This document shows positions 52,152-61,420 of a stretch of DNA of 64,000 nucleotides, one piece after another. The first letter of the stretch is position 1. Each line of letters begins with the position of its first letter. The stretch comes from Streptomyces thermodiastaticus. Lineage in GTDB: Bacteria > Actinomycetota > Actinomycetes > Streptomycetales > Streptomycetaceae. A program made the position numbers and the translations under genes. The notes beneath the pieces were generated by a model. That model did not search any database. It saw nothing but the letters and a program-made list of their open reading frames with translations, and was not told the origin of the DNA. The stretch is from NCBI RefSeq assembly GCF_014656135.1, contig NZ_BNBV01000024.1:34580-98579 (forward strand). Direction: 5' to 3'.

Positions 52152-53449
52152 CCGCCCCCGGCGGCACCGCGCCGCCCGGTGCGGACGACGCCTGCACCGC
52201 CGCCGGCGCGTCCGCCGCGGCCCTGCTCGCCGGCACCGGGGTCCGGGCAACCGCCGCCGACGGCCCCGCCCCGGCCGACGGCCCCGGCTCCCGCGGCCCG
52301 GACGGCGGCGACGACGAGCGGCTGGCGCGGGCCTTCCTCAGCCGCGTCGTCGAGCCGGGCGACGAGACCGCGGGGCGCTGGGTGCGGGAACTGGGAGCCG
52401 TGGAGCTGGCCCGGCGGCTGCGCACGGGCACGCACCGGCTGCCCGGGGTGTCCGACAAGCGATGGGCCGGGCTGCGGGCGCGGGCCGCACGCGCTGACCC
52501 CCGGCGGGACCTGGCCGCCGCCCGCGAGGCCGGTGTGCGGTTCGTGTGCCCCGGCGACACCGAGTGGCCCGCCCAGCTCGACGACCTGGGCGACGCCCGG
52601 CCCACCGGACTGTGGGTGCGCGGCAGGCCCCATCTGCGCATGTGGGCGCTGCGGTCGGTGGCCCTGGTCGGCGCCCGGGCCTGCACCGAGTACGGCGCGC
52701 ACATGGCGACCACGCTCGCCGCAGGCCTCGCCGAACGCGGCTGGGTGGTCGTCTCCGGCGGCGCCTACGGCATCGACGGCGCCGCCCACCGCGGCACGCT
52801 CGCCGGCTCAGGTGCCACCGTCGCCGTGCTGGCCTGCGGCGTCGACCGGCCCTATCCGCGCGGCCACACCGAGCTGATCGACCGGGTGGCGCGGCAGGGC
52901 CTGGTGATCGGCGAACTGCCGCCCGGCGACCACCCCACGCCCAGCAGGTTCCTGGTCCGCAACCGGGTCATCGCGGCCCTCACCCGCGGCACCGTGGTCG
53001 TCGAGGCCGCCCACCGCAGCGGCTCGCTCGTCACGGCCCGCGCGGCACAGCGGCTGGGCCGGCACACCATGGGCGTCCCCGGCCCGGCCACCAGCGCCCT
53101 GTCCGCCGGCGTCCACCACCTGCTGCGCGAAGGGGCGGAACTGGTCACCGACGCCGCCGAGATCGTCGAGCTGGTCGGCGCCATCGGCGAGCTCGCCCCC
53201 GACCGGCGCGGACCGGTCCTCCCGCGCGACCTGCTCGACCCGGACGCCCGGCAGGTCCTGGCCGCGCTGCCCGGGCACGGCACCGCCCCGGCGGACGCCG
53301 TCGCCCGCGAGGCACGGACCACCGAGGACGACGCGATCGCGCGCCTGTACGAACTCAGAGCGCTGGGCTATGTCGAACGACAGGGCGGGGGATGGAGGTT
53401 GACACGCCAGGCGGTGATCTCGGCCCGCGCGGACCGCACCGGATGCTGA
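52148..53449 (+). CDS. dprA: DNA-processing protein DprA (Smf)
   Basis: DprA binds incoming ssDNA and loads RecA in transformation. It is widespread beyond competent bacteria. The 433-residue protein has an Ala/Gly-rich N-terminal extension, a Rossmann core (SVALVGARACTEYGAHMAT, VVVSGGAYGIDGAAHRGTL, VAVLACGVDRPYPRGH, PSRFLVRNRVIAALTRGTVV), and a C-terminal winged-helix-like tail. The start ATG at 52148 overlaps the comM stop (ATGA), which indicates translational coupling that the two insertions now break. Confidence 0.95.
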   Translation: MTAPGGTAPPGADDACTAAGASAAALLAGTGVRATAADGPAPADGPGSRGPDGGDDERLARAFLSRVVEPGDETAGRWVRELGAVELARRLRTGTHRLPGVSDKRWAGLRARAARADPRRDLAAAREAGVRFVCPGDTEWPAQLDDLGDARPTGLWVRGRPHLRMWALRSVALVGARACTEYGAHMATTLAAGLAERGWVVVSGGAYGIDGAAHRGTLAGSGATVAVLACGVDRPYPRGHTELIDRVARQGLVIGELPPGDHPTPSRFLVRNRVIAALTRGTVVVEAAHRSGSLVTARAAQRLGRHTMGVPGPATSALSAGVHHLLREGAELVTDAAEIVELVGAIGELAPDRRGPVLPRDLLDPDARQVLAALPGHGTAPADAVAREARTTEDDAIARLYELRALGYVERQGGGWRLTRQAVISARADRTGC

Positions 53450-53723
53450 CCGCACGTGTTCATCCGTCCGGGGGAACGCCGACACCTGCGCACATACCCG
53501 CAGTTGGGCGGTGCGCAGGTGACCGCGGGTGACACCGATGACCCCGTGGGGCGCCCTGCGGAACGCATCTGCGCACGCCTCGTGCCCTGAGGTTCGCGTA
53601 CCGCGACACGTCAGTCACGCTACGCTCACGTGGTTCCGAGGCAGAACAATCGAATCCCGATCCCATACCGACGACTCACCCAGAAAGCCGCACCCCACGG
53701 CAGAACCGAACACAAGGCGACGA
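53450..53723 (+). promoter_or_regulatory. Upstream region of whiG
   Basis: This 274-bp interval has no gene. It contains alternating C/A-rich sequence near the 3' end but no obvious -35/-10. It probably holds the whiG promoter. Confidence 0.4.
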
Positions 53724-54566
53724 ATGCCCCAGCACACCTCCGGGTCCGACCGGGCGGCGCCCCCCCCAGCCGCCCGTGACGGCGGCAGCGTGCGACCGCC
53801 CGCCCCCTCGACGCTCGACGAGCTGTGGCGGTCGTACAAGGCGACGGGGGACGAGCGGCTGCGGGAGCAGCTGATCCTGCACTACTCACCGCTGGTCAAA
53901 TACGTGGCGGGACGGGTCAGTGTCGGCCTGCCGCCGAACGTGGAACAAGCCGACTTCGTCTCCTCGGGGGTCTTCGGACTGATCGACGCCATCGAGAAGT
54001 TCGACATCGACCGGGAGATCAAGTTCGAGACGTATGCGATCACCCGGATCCGCGGCGCCATGATCGACGAACTGCGCGCCCTGGACTGGATCCCGCGCTC
54101 GGTGCGGCAGAAGGCGCGCAACGTGGAGCGGGCGTACGCCACGCTGGAGGCCCGGCTGCGGCGCACTCCCACCGAGAGCGAGGTGGCCGAGGAGATGGGC
54201 ATCGCGGTGGAGGAGCTGCACGCCGTCTTCAGCCAGCTGTCGCTGGCCAACGTGGTGGCCCTGGAGGAGCTGCTGCACGTGGGCGGCGAGGGCGGCGACC
54301 GGCTCAGCCTCCTCGACACCCTTGAGGACACCGCCGCGGACAACCCCGTGGAGATCGCCGAGGACCGGGAGCTGCGCCGCTTCCTGGCCCGGGCGATCAA
54401 CACGCTGCCCGAACGGGAGAAGACCGTCGTCACGCTGTACTACTACGAAGGCCTCACCCTCGCCGAGATCGGCAACGTGCTGGGGGTGACCGAGAGCCGG
54501 GTCAGCCAGATCCACACCAAGTCGGTGCTGCAGCTGCGGGCCAAGCTGGCCGGTTTCGGACGCTGA
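53724..54566 (+). CDS. whiG: RNA polymerase sigma factor WhiG
   Basis: WhiG is the FliA-type sigma factor that commits aerial hyphae to sporulation. The 280-residue protein matches the known WhiG length. It contains EQLILHYSPLVKYVAGRVSV (region 1.2/2), DFVSSGVFGLIDAIEKFD (2.1-2.2), KFETYAITRIRGAMIDELR (2.3-2.4), LANVVALEELL (region 3), and the region 4 HTH TLAEIGNVLGVTESRVSQIH. The start at ATG 53724 omits an upstream extension that lacks coding bias. Confidence 0.97.
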   Translation: MPQHTSGSDRAAPPPAARDGGSVRPPAPSTLDELWRSYKATGDERLREQLILHYSPLVKYVAGRVSVGLPPNVEQADFVSSGVFGLIDAIEKFDIDREIKFETYAITRIRGAMIDELRALDWIPRSVRQKARNVERAYATLEARLRRTPTESEVAEEMGIAVEELHAVFSQLSLANVVALEELLHVGGEGGDRLSLLDTLEDTAADNPVEIAEDRELRRFLARAINTLPEREKTVVTLYYYEGLTLAEIGNVLGVTESRVSQIHTKSVLQLRAKLAGFGR

Positions 54567-54653
54567 GGACGGCCGGTTGGTCCGGTCCCCGGCCGCCGGT
54601 TCAGCGCCGCGGCGCCTGGCGTGCCGCGCCGGCCGCCTCCGTACAGTGGGGGC

Positions 54654-55235
54654 GTGCCAAGGATTCGAGCGGCCTCCGTGGCTGAGCACCGGTCGATGCA
54701 GCGCGCCGCCCTGCTGGACGCGGCCCGAACGCTGCTGTCCGAAGGCGGGACGGAGGCGCTGACCTTCCCCGCCCTGGCCGAGCGGACCGGGCTGGCGCGG
54801 TCCTCGGTGTACGAGTACTTCCGCTCCCGGGCCGCCGTGGTCGAGGAGCTGTGCGCGGTCGACTTCCCGGTGTGGGCCGCCGAGGTCGCCGCCGCCATGG
54901 CCGCGGCACACGGCCCCGAGGCCAAGGTGGAGGCCTACGTCCGCAAGCAGCTGGAGCTGGTCGGGGACCGGCGGCACCGGGCCGTGGTGGCGATCTCGGC
55001 GAGCGAGCTGGACGCCGGGGCGCGGGAAAGGATCCGCCAGGCCCACGGGGAGCTCGTCGCCATGATCGTCGAGGCCCTGGGCGAGCTGGGGCACGACCGG
55101 CCCCGTCTCGCGGCGATGCTGGTGCAGGGCGTGGTGGACGCGGCCGTGCGCCGGATCGAGGCGGGCGTGGCCAAGGAGCCGGGCACGGTCGCCGACGCGG
55201 CGGTGGAGATGGTGCTGCGCGGAGTGCGCGGCTGA
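54654..55235 (+). CDS. TetR-family transcriptional regulator
   Basis: A 193-residue regulator from GTG 54654. The N-terminal HTH is RAALLDAARTLLSEGGTEAL, TFPALAERTGLARSSVYEYF. The helical C-terminal ligand domain has no diagnostic motif. It is convergent with the secreted peptidase gene. The targets are unknown. An upstream start at 54621 is possible but extends into promoter-like sequence. Confidence 0.85.
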   Translation: MPRIRAASVAEHRSMQRAALLDAARTLLSEGGTEALTFPALAERTGLARSSVYEYFRSRAAVVEELCAVDFPVWAAEVAAAMAAAHGPEAKVEAYVRKQLELVGDRRHRAVVAISASELDAGARERIRQAHGELVAMIVEALGELGHDRPRLAAMLVQGVVDAAVRRIEAGVAKEPGTVADAAVEMVLRGVRG

Positions 55236-55261
55236 GGCGGGACGCCCGCCGCCGGAGCCGA

Positions 55262-56098
55262 TCAGTCCTTTGGCATCGGTACCCCCAGCACCGGCAGCAG
55301 TCTCGGCGGACCGCCGTCGCGCAGCCACGGCGGCAGGAGCAGCAGCGGATTCAGGTAGGTCCGCTCCCGCAGCAGCCCCCAGTGCAGGCAGCCGCTGCCG
55401 CAGTGCGACCGCGTCGCCGCCGTCTCCAGCGTGCCGACGACCTGCCCGGCGGTCACCGCCTCGCCCTCCCGCACCGACGCCCGCACCGGCTCGTACGTCG
55501 TCCGCAGCGCCGGTGTGCCCGTCCCCGCCAGCTCCACCGACACCACGCCCCGTCCGGCCACCCGGCCCGCGAACGACACCCGGCCCGCCGCCACCGCCCG
55601 CACCACGGCTTCCGGCGGCGCCCCCAGGTCCACGCCCCGGTGCCCGCGCCCGTACGTCGTCGCCGGCGGATCCCAGCCCCGCAGCACCGGCGGCCGCACC
55701 CCCACCGGCCACACCCGGCCCACCGCCGGCACCGACGCGTCCCCCGGCGCATCCCCCGGGGCGTCCGCCCCGCCGCCGGCGCCCGAGCCGCTCCCCGTGG
55801 TGCCTGTGCCGCTCAACGGGGAGCCCGCCCCGCTGCCTGTGCCCGCATCGCCCGGCGCGCCTCCGGTCACCGGCGCACCACCGGGCGCATCCTTCGTCCC
55901 CGGCGGAGCGCCGGCCGCCACGTCCACCCCTGCCGCCGCACCACCGGCCGCAGCGACCGCCGGGCCGCCGGCCGGTGGTGCGCCCGCCCACGCCGCCGAC
56001 GCCAGCAGCGCCCCCGCCGCACCCAGCAGCAGACCGAGCCATCCGCTCAGCCGGCGCGCTCCGCACATCACCGGCCGCGTCCTGCGCATTCCAGACAT
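55262..56098 (-). CDS. Secreted M23 (LytM) peptidase-like protein
   Basis: A 278-residue protein with an N-terminal signal peptide (LSGWLGLLLGAAGALLASAA, then WAGA). A Gly/Ala/Pro-rich low-complexity linker runs to about residue 125. The LytM/M23 domain has zinc-ligand-type motifs HRGVDLGAP and SGCLHWGLLRE. Such domains cleave peptidoglycan peptides. It is divergent from rpsB, with 269 bp between them. Confidence 0.82.
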   Translation of the reverse strand: MSGMRRTRPVMCGARRLSGWLGLLLGAAGALLASAAWAGAPPAGGPAVAAAGGAAAGVDVAAGAPPGTKDAPGGAPVTGGAPGDAGTGSGAGSPLSGTGTTGSGSGAGGGADAPGDAPGDASVPAVGRVWPVGVRPPVLRGWDPPATTYGRGHRGVDLGAPPEAVVRAVAAGRVSFAGRVAGRGVVSVELAGTGTPALRTTYEPVRASVREGEAVTAGQVVGTLETAATRSHCGSGCLHWGLLRERTYLNPLLLLPPWLRDGGPPRLLPVLGVPMPKD

Positions 56099-56194
56099 GG
56101 ACCCAGGCTCCCGCAGCCGGGCCGGACCCGCCGTGGCCTGGGGATTACTCGTCGGTTGTGGACATCTGCGTCACCCGGCGCGCTCCGGGTCCCG

Positions 56195-56200
56195 TACACT
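56195..56200 (+). promoter_or_regulatory. Candidate -10 element of rpsB
   Basis: TACACT lies in CCCGTACACTTCTCG in the 56099-56367 gap, 168 bp before rpsB. No convincing -35 is visible. A long leader, often autoregulated in rpsB, would follow. Confidence 0.3.
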
Positions 56201-56367
56201 TCTCGTGGCGACCCGGGTCACCGGGTCGACTTCGCACGCCCCGACATCCGGTGGTCAGCGCCGGTGTCAGCACCCCTCGGTCCCTTGTGGCACGGTGCAT
56301 CGCGGGCGTCAGGCGCGGGAGCCGTCCGGCCTCCGCGACACAACCGAGACTCAAGGAGAGTACGGCC

Positions 56368-57210
56368 ATGGCCGTCGTCACGATGCGGGAGCTGCTGGAG
56401 AGCGGCGTCCACTTCGGTCACCAGACCCGCCGTTGGAACCCGAAGATGAAGCGCTTCATCTTCACCGAGCGCAACGGCATCTACATCATCGACCTGCTCC
56501 AGTCGCTGTCGTACATCGACCGCGCCTACGAGTTCGTCAAGGAGACCGTCGCCCACGGCGGCACGATCATGTTCGTGGGCACGAAGAAGCAGGCGCAGGA
56601 GGCCATCGCCGAGCAGGCCACCCGCGTCGGCATGCCGTACGTCAACCAGCGCTGGCTGGGCGGCATGCTCACCAACTTCTCCACCGTCTACAAGCGTCTG
56701 CAGCGCCTGAAGGAGCTGGAGCAGATCGACTTCGAGGACGTGGCCTCCTCCGGCCTGACCAAGAAGGAGCTGCTCGTCCTCTCCCGCGAGAAGGCCAAGC
56801 TGGAGAAGACCCTCGGCGGTATCCGCGACATGCAGAAGGTGCCGAGCGCCATCTGGATCGTGGACACCAAGAAGGAGCACATCGCGGTCGGCGAGGCCCG
56901 CAAGCTCAACATCCCGGTCGTGGCCATCCTCGACACCAACTGTGACCCCGACGAGGTCGACTACAAGATCCCGGGCAACGACGACGCGATCCGTTCCGTC
57001 ACCCTGCTCACCCGTGTGATCGCCGACGCCGTCGCCGAGGGCCTCATCGCCCGTTCCGGCGGCGCCGAGGGCAAGGGCGAGAAGGCCGCGGGCGAGCCGC
57101 TCGCCGAGTGGGAGCGCGACCTGCTCGAGGGCGAGAAGAAGGCCGCCGAGGCCGCCGAGGCCGAGAAGCCGGCCGAGGCTCCGGCCGCCGAGGGCGAGAA
57201 GCAGGCCTGA
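56368..57210 (+). CDS. rpsB: 30S ribosomal protein S2
   Basis: A 280-residue S2 from ATG 56368, with AAGGAGAG upstream. Signatures: MRELLESGVHFGHQTRRWNP, KMKRFIFTERNGIYIIDL, YVNQRWLGGMLTNF, LNIPVVAILDTNCDPDEVDY, plus an acidic Ala/Glu-rich actinobacterial tail. It heads rpsB-tsf with a hairpin between them. Confidence 0.97.
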   Translation: MAVVTMRELLESGVHFGHQTRRWNPKMKRFIFTERNGIYIIDLLQSLSYIDRAYEFVKETVAHGGTIMFVGTKKQAQEAIAEQATRVGMPYVNQRWLGGMLTNFSTVYKRLQRLKELEQIDFEDVASSGLTKKELLVLSREKAKLEKTLGGIRDMQKVPSAIWIVDTKKEHIAVGEARKLNIPVVAILDTNCDPDEVDYKIPGNDDAIRSVTLLTRVIADAVAEGLIARSGGAEGKGEKAAGEPLAEWERDLLEGEKKAAEAAEAEKPAEAPAAEGEKQA

Positions 57211-57229
57211 CCCGTCAGCGTCAGCGTTG

Positions 57230-57265
57230 ACGGCGGGAGCGGTGCATGAAGTCCGCTCCCGCCGT
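57230..57265 (+). terminator. Hairpin between rpsB and tsf
   Basis: ACGGCGGGAGCGG (57230-57242) pairs with CCGCTCCCGCCGT (57253-57265). It is probably a partial terminator that adjusts the S2 to EF-Ts ratio. Confidence 0.7.
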
Positions 57266-57387
57266 TCACCCGTAGGTCAGCGGCAGGCCGCAGGCTCCCG
57301 GACGACGAGCGGCACGCCCGGCAGCGGCGAGGGACCCGCGGTCCACTGACCGTCGATCTTCAGACTTCGAGAAGGATTCACAGACTC

Positions 57388-58224
57388 ATGGCGAACTACA
57401 CCGCCGCCGACGTCAAGAAGCTCCGTGAGCTGACCGGCGCCGGCATGATGGACTGCAAGAAGGCGCTGGACGAGGCCGAGGGCAACATCGAGAAGGCCGT
57501 CGAGGCGCTGCGCATCAAGGGCCAGAAGGGTGTCGCCAAGCGCGAGGGCCGCTCCGCCGAGAACGGCGCCGTCGTGTCGATCATCGCCGAGGACAACTCC
57601 TCCGGTGTCCTCGTCGAGCTGAAGTGCGAGACGGACTTCGTCGCCAAGGGCGAGAAGTTCCAGTCCGTGGCCAAGGCCATCGCCGAGCACGTCGCCAAGA
57701 CCTCCCCGGCCGACATCGAGGCCCTGCTCGCCTCCGAGATCGAGCCCGGCAAGACCGTCCAGGCGTTCGTCGACGAGGCCAACGCCAACCTCGGCGAGAA
57801 GATCGTCCTGGACCGCTTCGCGCAGTTCTCGGACGGCTTCGTCACCGCGTACATGCACCGCACGATGCCCGACCTGCCCCCGCAGATCGGTGTCCTCGTC
57901 GAGTTCGACAAGCCGAACCCCGAGGTCGCCAAGGGCGTCGCGCAGCACATCGCCGCGTTCGCGCCGAAGTACCTCTCCAAGGACGACGTGCCGGCCGAGA
58001 TCGTCGAGAAGGAGCGCCGGATCGCCGAGGAGACCACCCGCGCCGAGGGCAAGCCCGAGGCCGCGATCCCGAAGATCGTCGAGGGCCGTCTGAACGGCTT
58101 CTTCAAGGACGCCACCCTGCTCGGCCAGCCCTACGCGCTGGACAACAAGAAGTCGGTCCAGAAGGTTCTGGAGGAGGCCGGTGTCACCCTGAAGCGCTTC
58201 ACGCGCATCAAGGTCGGCATCTGA
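57388..58224 (+). CDS. tsf: Elongation factor Ts
   Basis: A 278-residue EF-Ts that recycles EF-Tu-GDP. Signatures: VKKLRELTGAGMMDCKKALD near the N-terminus and LKCETDFVAKGEKFQSVAK. It has the coiled-coil insert and a C-terminal subdomain ending TRIKVGI. Start ATG 57388 with AGAAGGATT upstream. Confidence 0.97.
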   Translation: MANYTAADVKKLRELTGAGMMDCKKALDEAEGNIEKAVEALRIKGQKGVAKREGRSAENGAVVSIIAEDNSSGVLVELKCETDFVAKGEKFQSVAKAIAEHVAKTSPADIEALLASEIEPGKTVQAFVDEANANLGEKIVLDRFAQFSDGFVTAYMHRTMPDLPPQIGVLVEFDKPNPEVAKGVAQHIAAFAPKYLSKDDVPAEIVEKERRIAEETTRAEGKPEAAIPKIVEGRLNGFFKDATLLGQPYALDNKKSVQKVLEEAGVTLKRFTRIKVGI

Positions 58225-58295
58225 GTCCGTTGAGTCCGCCACCCGGCGGACATCCGACCCGGACAGGGTCGACAGCAGTCGTCCCCGTCGGCCGC

Positions 58296-58321
58296 GCCTG
58301 CCGGCACCCGTGCCGGCAGGC
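58296..58321 (+). terminator. Terminator after tsf
   Basis: Perfect 12-bp arms (GCCTGCCGGCAC and its complement) with a 2-nt spacer, 70 bp past the tsf stop. Confidence 0.75.
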
Positions 58322-58358
58322 GTCAGGGCACCGCGGACGACGGCAGATCTGACGAGGA

Positions 58359-58407
58359 GGCCATTGCCGCTGCATGGGATGCGAGACACGCCCCACCGGC
58401 AATGGCC
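58359..58407 (+). promoter_or_regulatory. Hairpin in the pyrH leader
   Basis: GGCCATTGCCG (58359-58369) pairs exactly with CGGCAATGGCC (58397-58407), followed by TTCTTCGTATGT, 39 bp before pyrH. It could be a terminator or an attenuator of pyrH. Confidence 0.6.
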
Positions 58408-58446
58408 TTCTTCGTATGTGCACCATGTAACAGAGGCGGGATATAC

Positions 58447-59205
58447 ATGACCACCAAGGCCCAGAAGAGCGACGACGGCAAAGTACCCGGCCGGTTTCTG
58501 CTGAAGCTGTCCGGAGAGGCCTTCTCCGGCGGCGGGGGCCTGGGCGTCGACCCCGACGTGGTGCACGCCATCGCGCGCGAGATCGCGGCCGTCGTCCGTG
58601 ACGGTGCCCAGATCGCCATCGTGATCGGCGGCGGCAACTTCTTCCGCGGCGCCGAGCTGCAGATGCGCGGCATGGACCGGGCCCGTTCCGACTACATGGG
58701 CATGCTCGGCACCGTGATGAACTGCCTGGCGCTGCAGGACTTCCTGGAGAAGGAAGGGGTGGACTGCCGGGTGCAGACCGCCATCACCATGGGCCAGGTC
58801 GCCGAGCCCTACATCCCGCTGCGCGCCGTGCGTCACCTGGAGAAGGGCCGTGTGGTGATCTTCGGCGCCGGTATGGGCATGCCGTACTTCTCCACCGACA
58901 CCACCGCCGCCCAGCGTGCCCTGGAGATCGACGCCGAGGCGCTGCTCATGGGCAAGAACGGCGTGGACGGGGTTTACGACTCCGACCCCAAGACCAACCC
59001 GGACGCCGTGAAGTTCGACGCGCTCGGCTACGGAGAGGTCATCACCCGCGACCTGAAGGTCGCCGATGCCACGGCGATCACGCTGTGCCGGGACAACCAG
59101 CTTCCGATCGTCGTGTTCGAACTCCTGAAGGAGGGCAACATCGCCCGCGCCGTCAAGGGTGAGAAGATCGGCACGCTCGTGGGTGACCGGGTCGGCCAGA
59201 GCTGA
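58447..59205 (+). CDS. pyrH: Uridylate kinase
   Basis: A 252-residue UMP kinase of the amino-acid-kinase fold, essential for pyrimidine nucleotides. Signatures: RFLLKLSGEAFSGGGGLGVD, IAIVIGGGNFFRGAEL, DYMGMLGTVMNCLAL, DTTAAQRALEIDAEALLMGK. Start ATG 58447 is chosen over an upstream frame that lacks bias. Confidence 0.97.
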   Translation: MTTKAQKSDDGKVPGRFLLKLSGEAFSGGGGLGVDPDVVHAIAREIAAVVRDGAQIAIVIGGGNFFRGAELQMRGMDRARSDYMGMLGTVMNCLALQDFLEKEGVDCRVQTAITMGQVAEPYIPLRAVRHLEKGRVVIFGAGMGMPYFSTDTTAAQRALEIDAEALLMGKNGVDGVYDSDPKTNPDAVKFDALGYGEVITRDLKVADATAITLCRDNQLPIVVFELLKEGNIARAVKGEKIGTLVGDRVGQS

Positions 59206-59393
59206 CCGGCAACCCCCGGGCACGGGTCCGCCGGGACGCCACCTGTCCGGGGGACGGACGGGACGGACCCGGGCCGGGGGATGGACAATGTCCTGCCGGT
59301 CGGGAACCGTGCAGGAAGAAGACGCGACGCAGCCGGCCGCCGGCCCCGATGGGAACCGCAGCCGGGCCTACTCAAGACACGCAGGAGCAAGTG

Positions 59394-59951
59394 GTGATCG
59401 AAGAGACCCTCCTCGAGGCCGAGGAGAAGATGGAGAAGGCCGTCGTGGTCGCCAAGGAGGACTTCGCCGCGATCCGCACCGGCCGAGCGCACCCGGCGAT
59501 GTTCAACAAGATCATGGCCGACTACTACGGCGCGCCGACGCCGATCAACCAGCTGGCTTCGTTCTCGGTGCCGGAGCCGCGGATGGCGGTCGTGACCCCG
59601 TTCGACAAGAGCGCGCTGCGCAACATCGAGCAGGCGATCCGTGACTCCGACCTGGGCGTCAACCCGAGCAACGACGGCAACATCATCCGCGTGGTGTTCC
59701 CCGAGCTGACCGAGGAGCGCCGCCGCGAGTACATCAAGGTCGCCAAGGGCAAGGGCGAGGACGCCAAGGTGTCCATCCGTTCCGTGCGCCGCAAGGCCAA
59801 GGACGCCATCGACAAGCTGGTCAAGGACGGCGAGATCGGCGAGGACGAGGGCCGTCGCGCGGAGAAGGAGCTGGACGACACCACCGCGAAGTACGTCGCG
59901 CAGGTGGACGAACTGCTCAAGCACAAGGAAGCGGAGCTGCTCGAGGTCTGA
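59394..59951 (+). CDS. frr: Ribosome recycling factor
   Basis: RRF splits post-termination ribosomes with EF-G. It is 185 residues from GTG 59394 (AGGAG upstream), the standard length. It contains RTGRAHPAMFNKIMADYYGA, IRDSDLGVNPSNDGNIIRVV and PELTEERRREYIK. It is 188 bp downstream of pyrH and abuts cdsA (TGATG). Confidence 0.97.
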   Translation: MIEETLLEAEEKMEKAVVVAKEDFAAIRTGRAHPAMFNKIMADYYGAPTPINQLASFSVPEPRMAVVTPFDKSALRNIEQAIRDSDLGVNPSNDGNIIRVVFPELTEERRREYIKVAKGKGEDAKVSIRSVRRKAKDAIDKLVKDGEIGEDEGRRAEKELDDTTAKYVAQVDELLKHKEAELLEV

Positions 59952-61288
59952 TGAACGACTCTTCCTGGGGAGCGCCGCAGCAGGCCGGGCACTGGGGGCC
60001 CGCGGACCGGTCACCCGGCGGTGGACCGGTCCCGGGAGCCGTCCCGGCAGGCCCCGAGTACGGTGCGCAGGGCGCCCAGCAGACCCGCCCCTTGCCCGTC
60101 GTGCCCGAGTGGCCGGCTCACGGCGGTGACCAGGAGGACCCAGGGGCCGTCCCCGCGGGCGGCCCCCCCTTCCACGACGAGATACCCCAGCCGCCTCCGG
60201 CCGGCCGGCCCGCCGCACCGCCTGGGCCGCAGCCGTTCGCCGAGCCGGCGGACGTCGCACCGCCCGCGCCGCAGCCGTACGACCCGCGGCACGCGCGGCC
60301 CACGCCGCCCCCGGGGCCGTACACGGCGCAGCCGCAACCGCAACCGCAGCCGTACGCAGGGCCGCAGCCACGGCCCCAGGACACGCCGCACACGCCGCCC
60401 GCTGCCGGGACGGCGTCGCAGAATCCGGAGCCCATGCCCGACGCCCCGCAGCCGGCGCCCGCACCGCAGAAGAAGAGCGCGGGCCGCGACCTGGGCGCGG
60501 CCATCGGGGTCGGCGTCGGCCTCGGCGTGGTGATCGTCGCGGCCCTCTTCGTCGTCAAGGCGGCCTTCGTCGGCGTCATCGCGGTCGCGGTCGTGGTCGG
60601 CCTGTGGGAGCTGACCAAGCGACTGGACGAACGCAAGGGCATCAAGGCGCCGCTGGTGCCGCTGGCCGTCGGCGGCGTGGCGATGGTGCTCGCCGGATAC
60701 CTCCGCGACGCCGAGGGCGCGTGGGTGGCGATGGCGCTGACCGCGCTCGCGGTCCTGGTCTGGCGCATGGCACGACCACCCGAGGGATACCTCAAGGACG
60801 TCACGGCCGGTGTGTTCGCGGCGTTCTACGTGCCGTTCCTGGCCACGTTCGTGGCGATGATGCTCACCGCCGACGACGGCCCGTTCCGCGTGCTGACCTT
60901 CCTGCTGCTGACCGTGGTCAGCGACACCGGCGCCTATGCGATCGGCTGGCGCTTCGGCAAGCACAAGCTGGCCCCGCGCATCAGCCCGGGCAAGACCCGC
61001 GAGGGCCTGTTCGGCGCGGTCGCCTTCGCCATGCTGGCCGGGGCGCTGTGCATGGAGTTCCTCATCGACGGGGGCGCCTGGTGGCAGGGCCTCCTTCTGG
61101 GTCTCGCGGTCGCCGCCAGCGCCACCCTCGGCGACCTCGGCGAATCCATGATCAAACGTGACCTGGGCATCAAGGACATGGGCACCCTGCTCCCCGGCCA
61201 CGGCGGCATCATGGACCGCCTCGACTCCCTGCTCCCGACCGCCCCCGTGGTCTGGCTGCTGCTGGTCGTCTTCGTCGGCGCGGGCTGA
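59951..61288 (+). CDS. cdsA: Phosphatidate cytidylyltransferase with Pro-rich N-terminus
   Basis: CdsA makes CDP-diacylglycerol for phospholipids. The 445-residue protein has about 175 residues of cytoplasmic Pro/Gln/Ala-rich low complexity (PQPQPQPQPYAG and similar), far longer than E. coli CdsA. Seven or more membrane segments follow. The family signature LGDLGESMIKRDLGIKDMGT, then LLPGHGGIMDRLDSL, lies near the C-terminus. It overlaps frr. Confidence 0.95.
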   Translation: MNDSSWGAPQQAGHWGPADRSPGGGPVPGAVPAGPEYGAQGAQQTRPLPVVPEWPAHGGDQEDPGAVPAGGPPFHDEIPQPPPAGRPAAPPGPQPFAEPADVAPPAPQPYDPRHARPTPPPGPYTAQPQPQPQPYAGPQPRPQDTPHTPPAAGTASQNPEPMPDAPQPAPAPQKKSAGRDLGAAIGVGVGLGVVIVAALFVVKAAFVGVIAVAVVVGLWELTKRLDERKGIKAPLVPLAVGGVAMVLAGYLRDAEGAWVAMALTALAVLVWRMARPPEGYLKDVTAGVFAAFYVPFLATFVAMMLTADDGPFRVLTFLLLTVVSDTGAYAIGWRFGKHKLAPRISPGKTREGLFGAVAFAMLAGALCMEFLIDGGAWWQGLLLGLAVAASATLGDLGESMIKRDLGIKDMGTLLPGHGGIMDRLDSLLPTAPVVWLLLVVFVGAG

Positions 61289-61308
61289 CCCGCTGCCGTT
61301 CCCCGCAC

Positions 61309-61346
61309 GAGAGGGACCCGCCGCCCGCAGGGGTGGCGGGTCCCTC
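61309..61346. terminator. Bidirectional terminator between cdsA and the hydratase gene
   Basis: AGAGGGACCCGCC (61309-61321) pairs exactly with GGCGGGTCCCTCT (61334-61346) between convergent genes. Confidence 0.85.
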
Positions 61347-61420
61347 TGCGTGTGTGTCTGTCGCGTGACGCGTGTGCCCGGGGGTCCGTGGCGTGGCGCG
61401 GGCGGACCCTGCGACTCCGG

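Noticed and set aside
60300..60420. CAG/CCG-rich tandem repeat as a microsatellite
   Set aside because: It encodes the Pro/Gln low-complexity N-terminus of CdsA and is explained by coding.
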